From Terebella lapidaria (Eukaryota > Annelida > Polychaeta > Terebellida > Terebellidae), in contig OX424561.1 in the NCBI GenBank assembly GCA_949152475.1, forward strand, positions 6,510,001-6,574,000: a DNA stretch of 64,000 bases, given 5' to 3'. Shown one piece after another: positions 49,795 to 57,200 of this stretch; positions within the stretch are counted from its first letter, which is position 1; each line of letters starts with the position of its first letter. Both the position numbers and the translations under genes were made by a program. Under the pieces are notes generated by a model. That model searched no databases. It was not told the origin of the DNA and was given only the letters and a program-made list of their open reading frames with translations.

Positions 49795-51220
49795 GAGGCA
49801 GGGGAAAACCTGAATTGTTGGTTTGTCTGTTGTTGCTATGGTTACTGGAGTCTGTTGAGGCAGGGGAAAACCTGAATTGTTGCTTTGTCTGTTGTTGTTA
49901 TGATAACTAGAGTCTGTTGAGCCAGGCGAAAACATGAATTGTTGGTTTGTCTGTTGTTGCTATGGTTACTGGAGTCTGTTGAGGCAGGGAAAAACCTGAA
50001 TTGTTGCTTTGTCTGTTGCTGCTATGGTTACTGGACTCTGTTGAGGCAGGCAAAAACCTGAATTGTTGGTTTGTCTATTATTGCTATGGTTACTGGACTC
50101 TGTTGAGGCAGGGGAAAACCTGAATTGTTGCTTTGTCTGTTGTTGCTATGGCTACTGGAGTCTGTTGAAAACCTGAATTGTTGCTTTGTCTGTTGTTGCT
50201 ATGGTCCCTGGAATCTGTTGAGGCAGGCGAAAACCTGAATTGTTGGTTTGTCTGTTGTTGCTATGGTTACTGGACTCTGTTGAGGCAGAGGAAAACCTGA
50301 ATTGTTGGTTTGTCTGTTATTGCTATGGTTACTGGACTCTGTTGAGGCAGGGGAAAACCTGAATTGTTGGTTTGTCTGTTGTTGCTATGGTTACTGGAGT
50401 CTGTTGAGGCACGGGAACTTCGGCTGGTCAGTTTGCCTGTTGTTGCTATGGTTATTGGAGTCTGTTGAGACTGGGGAACCTCTTTTGGGTCGGTTTGTCT
50501 GTTGTTGCTATGGTCATTGGAGTCTGTTGATGCAGGGGAACCTCGGTTGGTCGTCTTGTCTGTTGTTGCTATGGTTATCGGAGTCTGTTGAAGCAGGGGA
50601 ACCTCGGTTGGTCGGTTTGTCTGTTGTTGCTAAGGTTACCGGAGTCTGTTGAGGCAGGGGAACCTCGGTTGATCAGTTTGCCTGTTGTTGCTATGGTCAT
50701 TGGAGTCTGTTGAGACAGGGGAAATCGATTGGTCAGTTTGTCTGTTGTTGCTATGGTCATTGGAGTCTGTTGAGGCAGGGGAACCTCAGTTGGTTGGTTT
50801 GTCTGTTGTTGCTATGGTCATTGGAGTCTGTTGAGGCAGGGGAACCTCGGTTGGTCGTCTTGTCTGTTGTTGCTATGGTTATTGGAGTCTGTTGAAGCAG
50901 GGGAACCTCGGTTGGTCGGTTTGTCTGTTGTTGCTAAGGTTACCGGAGTCTGTTGAGGCAGGGGAACCTCGGTTGATCAGTTTGCCTGTTGTTGCTATGG
51001 TTATTGGAGTCTGTTGAGACAGGGGAAATCGATTGGTCAGTTTGTCTGTTGTTGCTATGGTCATTGGAGTCTGTTGAGGCAGGGGAACCTCAGTTGGTTG
51101 GTTTGTCTGTTGTTGATATGGTTATTGGAGTCTGTTGAGACTGGAGAACCTCGGTTGGTCGGTTTGTCTGTTGTTGCTATGGTTACTGGAGTCTGTTGAG
51201 GCAGGGGAACCTCGGTTGGT
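49795..51220. repeat. 61/62-bp minisatellite with two subfamilies, about 23 units
   Basis: Core GAGGCAGGGGAA, then GTTTGTCTGTTGTTGCTATGG and (A/C)TGGAGTCTGTT. Units before about 50410 are 62 bp and carry AACCTGAATTGTTGG; later ones are mostly 61 bp and carry CCTCGGTTGGTCGG. A block of about 304 bp (near 50560-50870) is repeated almost exactly (50870-51170), a five-unit segmental duplication. The right end overlaps a possible terminal exon on the minus strand (51183-51332). Confidence 0.93.
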
Positions 51221-51332
51221 CGGTGACATGTTGCAGGACGTCTTCGGCTGAGAGGACCTCTGTGAAGTCCTTTGGATCGAGAGGGAGCAGGGACATCAGG
51301 CTGACCACACGTCCCTCATCGTTAGAGTAAAC
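51183..51332 (-). CDS. Possible terminal exon downstream of HAP2, ending inside the minisatellite
   Basis: On the minus strand, acceptor GTGGAGCAG then 49 codons and TAA: VYSNDEGRVVSLMSLLPLDP onward through DFTEVLSAEDVLQHVTD, then a last dozen residues (QPRFPCLNRLQ) encoded by the first minisatellite unit, including the stop. In phase 0 with the exon at 51590-51679. No family recognised. It could be the HAP2 cytoplasmic tail or a separate small gene. Confidence 0.5.
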   Translation of the reverse strand, partial: VYSNDEGRVVSLMSLLPLDPKDFTEVLSAEDVLQHVTDQPRFPCLNRLQ

Positions 51333-51589
51333 CTGCTCCACGAGAGATACAATAACTTGGAGTCAGTGCGCTAGCCGGCTTTCTCAAATTCATACAAGTA
51401 CCAAACCTCGATTGTACTGCAAGCCCATTACTTCCGAACAAGTTAATTTGAATAAAGCAAATTATTTAACCCACTGAATAGTAAATATTTCGATACCTTC
51501 CCACCGGGAACATACAGTATCTAACTGATGACCCACATTACTACCCAACAATGTGACAAGTTACTTGTATCAGAGCCACTGCACCTGAC

Positions 51590-51679
51590 CTGTGTGGTGT
51601 TCAGTCCTATAGAGAACCTATAGAGGACGTCATTGACAACAGTCAGCTCTCCGCACAGGCTGAAAAGTGGCCCACAATC
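51590..51679 (-). CDS. Possible penultimate exon downstream of HAP2
   Basis: 90 nt: acceptor CACTTTCAG, donor ACAG/GTCAGG. Encodes 30 residues beginning DCGPLFSLCGELTVVNDVLY and ending GLNTTQ, in phase 0 at both ends. It chains without a stop to the exons on either side. Confidence 0.5.
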
Positions 51680-51843
51680 CTGAAAGTGCAGTGTTTTTCT
51701 CAAGAAAACATCGATATTACAGCATGATTATGACATATGTATGTGCGATTATAGTCATCGAAATTACTCTCAGTTTATTCCAATACAACATTGGCAATGT
51801 ATTAAACTGGTGGACAAGAGTTCATAGAGTAATAGAAAAAGAG

Positions 51844-52599
51844 GGCTTGGACTAATTTGCACTCCGCGCCAGCGCGCCGCGCCGCGCTAAATATGGCGCG
51901 GCGCGCTAGTTTGTTCCAGAAGGGAGGGAAGTAGGCCTAATATTTAATTTAGCCTACGTGCATTGTAAAGAAATGGCTTCGATCCGCCCGCGCTGATGGA
52001 GTTCCTGTTATTGCATTAAACACCGACGACAAATTTATAGGACAATATATTCGAAGTTTAGAAGCAAGCCAAATAGTCTGCACTAAATCCAAAATTACCA
52101 AACAAACACTCAATATGGATTTGCTCAATATGGACTTCATTCAGAATGTAGATGTTAGTGTTTTTATTTTTATTCCTTTGTTTTTTGTCATTGGTTAATC
52201 GTGATGTCATATTTATCCATCAGGCCTTTCTCGTCCTCCCTATTTGTCAAAGAAGGGCAGTGTGTCCTACTATTTTTGTAGGTTTTGAGAGCGCCTAACT
52301 TGTTTACCCCTAGAACTGTTTACTACTAGAATTGTTTACCACAATGCTGTAACACTGCAATTAATGCTGTTAAAACAGTGATGACATTTCTCTGAGTAAC
52401 ACGATAATTTTAGCACGATCACCCGTAATTGGACTGAACTACGATCATTGTGACCTATGATATCGACAATCTTCAGACAGGGGCGGGTGCAGTTTTTAGG
52501 TTACCGTACCTTTGGTCCTTTTCGGTCGCTATAGATCTATATGATAAGCTAAACACCGACTAAAATATAACTCGCGCGGAGTGCAAATTAGTCTAAGCC
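51844..52599. mobile_element. 756-bp DNA transposon-like element with 26-bp inverted ends
   Basis: Ends 51844-51869 and 52574-52599 are inverted repeats matching 25 of 26 bases (start GGCTTGGACTAATTTGCACT). Flanks are GAAAAAGAG (51835-51843) and GAAAAAGTG (52600-52608), an 8/9 match that looks like a target-site duplication, of the length seen for hAT- or Mutator-like elements. A GC-rich hairpin (GCGCGCCGCGCC ... GGCGCGGCGCGC, about 51871-51908) lies just inside the left end. An open stretch on the + strand (51970-52160) encodes WLRSARADGVPVIALNTDDK and more; I recognise no family. It lies between two putative downstream exons on the minus strand. Confidence 0.85.
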
Positions 52600-53256
52600 G
52601 AAAAAGTGTAATAGACTAATTATTCATACTCCTATAACATTGGCTTGTCACTTCGACATAAGCGAACTTTATCTGAGTGTGAGCAGCGATACTATTTTCA
52701 GCAGTCCATATTTTTGTATATTCAAAGTGTGATGCCCTATAGTGAATATATATCTGACACAGCATTGAAAACTCTCCTTGATCAACAAACCTTACGTGAG
52801 GTAGCCACAGTGGCTACTATTTCACAGGGGTGACACAGTCGATTTGGCAATTTGAGTATTATCTGTACATATGGTATACATGTAGTACATGTATGAGAAT
52901 ACATGGTTGACACTGAGAAATACAACTTTTAGTATGACTCCAAGCTGTCAAGCTCTTAGTACATATTCAGATGATAAAACTGTACTGTAACTTTATGGGG
53001 GGTCTATATATTGAGATCCTGCATTTATAGTTATTCAGAACAATATGGAGTTCAGGCTTTGGAATCTGAAGTTGAAAAGACACACAGTCAGGGATGTATA
53101 TTTAGTTTGCAACAGTAAGTGAAAAGAAAAGATTTAGCTTAGGCATACGTTTTGGGAAATTTATGGGTTTTTACGATGAATGTTTAAAAAATTCCAGCTT
53201 GCACATTTGAATGTTGGAGGAATATGCTACTGAGGTCACGCAGACAGTGAGCTTAC

Positions 53257-53360
53257 AGTCAGGTGTGGACTGGGTTTGGTGTAGTTGTAATACACAGATT
53301 TCCCCGACTGTAGCATGTTCTTGATGTCATGTTTTCCTCGCGGTAGGGGTGAACTCGGCA
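53257..53360 (-). CDS. Possible exon downstream of HAP2
   Basis: 104 nt: acceptor CCATTGCAG, donor CTGACT/GTAAGC. Read with two leading bases it gives 34 codons, PSSPLPRGKHDIKNMLQSGK then SVYYNYTKPSPHLT, and ends in phase 0, matching the next exon. To join HAP2 the previous exon must leave one base, which the donor ACG/GTTAAA at 53872 would do. Confidence 0.5.
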
Positions 53361-53866
53361 CTGCAATGGATACAATTCAGAAAAGAAAACTTCAAAATCA
53401 AAATGCATTGGAACATTGTGGATAAGGATATTGAAAAGTCACAAAATTATACCTTTTTGAAGAATAGGGGATCTTTCTGCAATGGCAGTGGAATTTCTCT
53501 GTTTCTTCTGAAAGTGTAGTTTAGTGCTTGCCATCAATATTTTTTTGCAACGATTGACCAAAATACGACACATAAAACAAGTAGACACGGTCCAAGGCCC
53601 GGGGTACTAAGTCTTGAGCAGGCAAGGAATGACTACATTATGATATACAGAACGAACCAAAGATGAGCTCTGACAGTCTGTAAATGTAACCGTTATGACG
53701 AAAATACAACAACCGCAAGAAATTCATTGGCATTTCACTCAATTCTCATACCATATAATATGGATTACCAGTATAATAATACATATCACAAATACAAATA
53801 CATGAGCTGAAATAGGTGTATACTTCTGTGATTTTGGTCCAAGTTTATCAGTACTCCACGGAATAT
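53361..53866. other. Spacer or intron after the HAP2 stop codon
   Basis: No coding signal. On the minus strand I find no AATAAA or ATTAAA from the HAP2 stop (53867) to about 52620, which argues weakly that the transcript continues into the downstream exons. Confidence 0.5.
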
Positions 53867-54208
53867 TTAACCGTGAAGCTGAGCACAGACCTTGATGCTG
53901 TGTCTCTGCTGGACGTACTGGTCCATGGCCAAACTCAGGTCGCTGGCGTGGATGCCGTCTATCGGCGCGGAGGAGGTGCCCAAGTCGTCGCTGGTGGATG
54001 TCGTCAGAGACCTGCCGAGGGGTATCGGGGACTCATCACTGTCCCGCAGCACAGCCCTGAGGTCTCTGCCTGCACCGCTCGCCGTCGCCTCCGACACCCG
54101 GGGGGATCCCCCCACGGATGCCGGACGGCCAGTCGACTGTGGGGTGCCTCCACATTCTGACTGCAGTAAGGAGCAGTACAGGTTGGAGTTACGTGGTGTT
54201 GATGATCC
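53867..54208 (-). CDS. HAP2: HAP2 exon 15: end of tail, or internal exon
   Basis: 112 or 113 codons from GSSTPRNSNLYCSLLQSECG to SDLSLAMDQYVQQRHSIKVC and TAA. If the donor ACG/GTTAAA (53872/53871) is used, the frame continues into the exon at 53257-53360. Confidence 0.75.
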   Translation of the reverse strand, partial: GSSTPRNSNLYCSLLQSECGGTPQSTGRPASVGGSPRVSEATASGAGRDLRAVLRDSDESPIPLGRSLTTSTSDDLGTSSAPIDGIHASDLSLAMDQYVQQRHSIKVCAQLHG

Positions 54209-57200
54209 CTACAAACGAAAACAATTAAAACTCTGGACAAACTTAATTTGCACCAATCTACATGGGCATACCCATTGAGCACCAGGTCTGACCTGCTGCG
54301 AACTGCGAGAACGCTGATTGGGTGTCCCTGGGCTCTCGCGCAACTCAGGGATGGGTGTGAGTTTCTTGGGGGTGGCTGGGAGCCCGGAGACCATGGGGCT
54401 GGCAGGCGTAGGCTGGATGTGGGTCTCAGCCAGGCGAACTGGGTCGCGGGGACAGGGCAGACTCTCATAGACGGGGATGTCATCCTCTCCATCCTGGGAC
54501 ACGATATCCGACCACTTTCGCTCCAAAAGCACCTGCTCTGCCCCCCGTGACTGTCAGCACGAAGATGGATACAGTGACAGTGTTCATCATGAAAAAATAT
54601 GGCATACATTCAAGTATACAATTTGATGTTCTGATCCGAAATGCCAGTGTTGATTTCTGCTACTTGTTTATGGTGTCTTTGGTACATAAGGTTAATTGAT
54701 CCAGAGTATAAGACCATTATACCATTACCAGTCACTTCCAGTGGCAACAGTCAAATACAGAAAATCAGATAAATAGGTATTTGGGGACATCATGATGCAA
54801 CACATCATAATGCATGCAGGCTTGGAAGAGATGCCAGCCTGATAGTATCATAATGTGCCCCTCTAACATGCTACTAATACCTTGGAGACAGCGCGGAGCA
54901 GAGATCGGCACATCCAAGAGAGGAAGAAAATCGGGGCCAGGAAACAGAAAAACGTGTTCAGGATCAGCTCTCTGCATAGGGAACCAGTTGTCATCCTGAG
55001 GGAGTATTGAAGTATACATATACATCTAAGTGACATAAAATATGTGGATATTTAATGTGGATGTTTAATTAAACAAGTCTTCAAATTTTACAATGAATAA
55101 ATATCATATAATTTTAATTTTGATCATATTAAATATATCAAAGAAAATATTGCTTCTATACCACGAAAAATGTGAGGGATTTATGTAACCATGCCTCATT
55201 CGTAAATACAGGTACCCAGTGATGCTCATAGATAATAACTGGATATCATGACAATGAAGCTAGGTACAGACCTGTCTGGAGCACACGACGAGAAGCCAAA
55301 CTGAGCAATGCTTCTGGACAGCTTCAGACCAATCAGTGCCTTCAGTAATCCTGCGACATACATGACTGTATTCAGGATATTTGGGGATTGCAATTACAAG
55401 GAGAACTGGTGTAATTCTTATATTTGTATTTTGTGACCCACACAAAAAATTATTATACAGAGGTACAAAGATTGCTGACAATTTCGATCAGACCCACTAT
55501 TAGAACACACCTATGATCAGACAGACAGCCACCAGTGCCAGGGTCAGCTCCCAGACCGGCAGAATCAAACGGTGCGGCCGGAGTTCTCGATCCGCTGGTA
55601 ACCCACGGTAACCGATGTCCAGGAGGTCCGTCTGTGCCAGTGTCACGCAAACTGGAGGCCCGCTCGACCCGCACTGTAGTCATGACAACAGACTTTGTAT
55701 AATGTGGTAGTAGTTTCTATAACTAGACTTGAAAAGTTGTGATTTCATAGCAGCCAATCTCTTACCGTACAAGCACAGTGAGCCACACATGAGCAGTGAT
55801 CACCAGACAAGAACCAGAACTGTCGCAGAGCCACGGATCTACTGCGGATGTCTTCCACCTGCACCTCGACTGTACACAACACAACACAACACAACACCGA
55901 GCAATGTCTCAATCATCAAGACACACTACTGATCTTCATCTGGTATAATAAAATCCGTAGCGTCCGTAGCACAGAAGCAGGAATAGTTCTCGATGAGAAA
56001 CACTGTGAATGAATTTTTTAAAACCAATGATAACAGCCTGCCTCACCTGTGCAGGAGTGGTTGTATCGAGACTTGTCTCTGATCCGCTCGGTACGACCTT
56101 GGTCCAGGCTGAAGGTCGCGACCCCTGACCTCTGTGGGTGGACTGTGACCTTGTCCACAAGACTGTATCCAGAACTAGCAGTACAATGTACAAGACGCAC
56201 TACATATGGTAGGCTCACCAAGCCAAGGTTCTGTACTGTGACCTTCACCTTGGACTTCGTCACCTTTGAGTAGCCAGCACCCGCAGAAACCACAATCTCT
56301 GATATCACTGTTTTGTAACTGAATTTGAGCAGAAAGAAACAGGTAGTATATATAAATAATACATAGATGGATTTTGAGATTCAATAATAACTGATTCTGT
56401 ATTGTATACATACTGTATAATCAAAAAATAATTAAGGCTCTGAGCTCGAGCGACTGACCCTGGATACAGAAGTACGAGGTCATCCGCCCGCAGCTCGATG
56501 TTCAGTTCTCCCTCATACATGCCCTCGTACTGGAAGTGTATCATGTTGTTCCCCGATGCGTTGTTGTGTACCAGGGGTGGGTTGCCGAGCTTACCCTGAC
56601 CCCCCAGCCAACCTGTTGTCGGCTTGAATGAATGGTGTGCTTGCTGTCAATATAAGAATTTTTACTGTCAATATACATAGGTAATATTACTACCAATATA
56701 CACTTAAGTAGTACATGTATATTTGTACCAATGTTAAATTGGTTTTACATGGTTTGAAGTTGGTGATCATTTTAGCGCTATTCCACATGCCCAGCTCTAT
56801 TCAACATACATAATGAGACAAATATCATACCAATGTGGAGATATGAAGATGCTTCTTTTAAAGGTTACAAAATGTTTTTGGTTCGTAACTTTAAAAAACC
56901 AACAACAAAGAAAAAACAACAGTGTAACGGACAAATCTGGAATGAAATTCAATTGAATTCTCGCCTCGTTCTCCAACCAAAGATCAAGCGGCTGGTTTCG
57001 TAAACAGCTAGTCACAACCATTCGTGGGAAACAAAGCAAACATGAAATATTTATATAATCATGTGAATATTTGCTTAGCATTATTCACATAACATAAATA
57101 CATCATATCTCGCTGAGATTAGGGCGCTGTTGCTGTCATGTTTTTGTAACACACCTCTGTAGTGGCTTCTGACAGCGATCCTCCGCGGTGAGGAAGGCCG

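Noticed and set aside
50302..51199. Reading frames in the 61-bp minisatellite
   Set aside because: Repeat artefacts, apart from the short terminal stretch that continues a splice-compatible exon.
54004..54609. 201-codon minus-strand frame across HAP2 exons 14-15
   Set aside because: Reads through an intron and out of phase with the splice-supported chain; composition is unlike protein.
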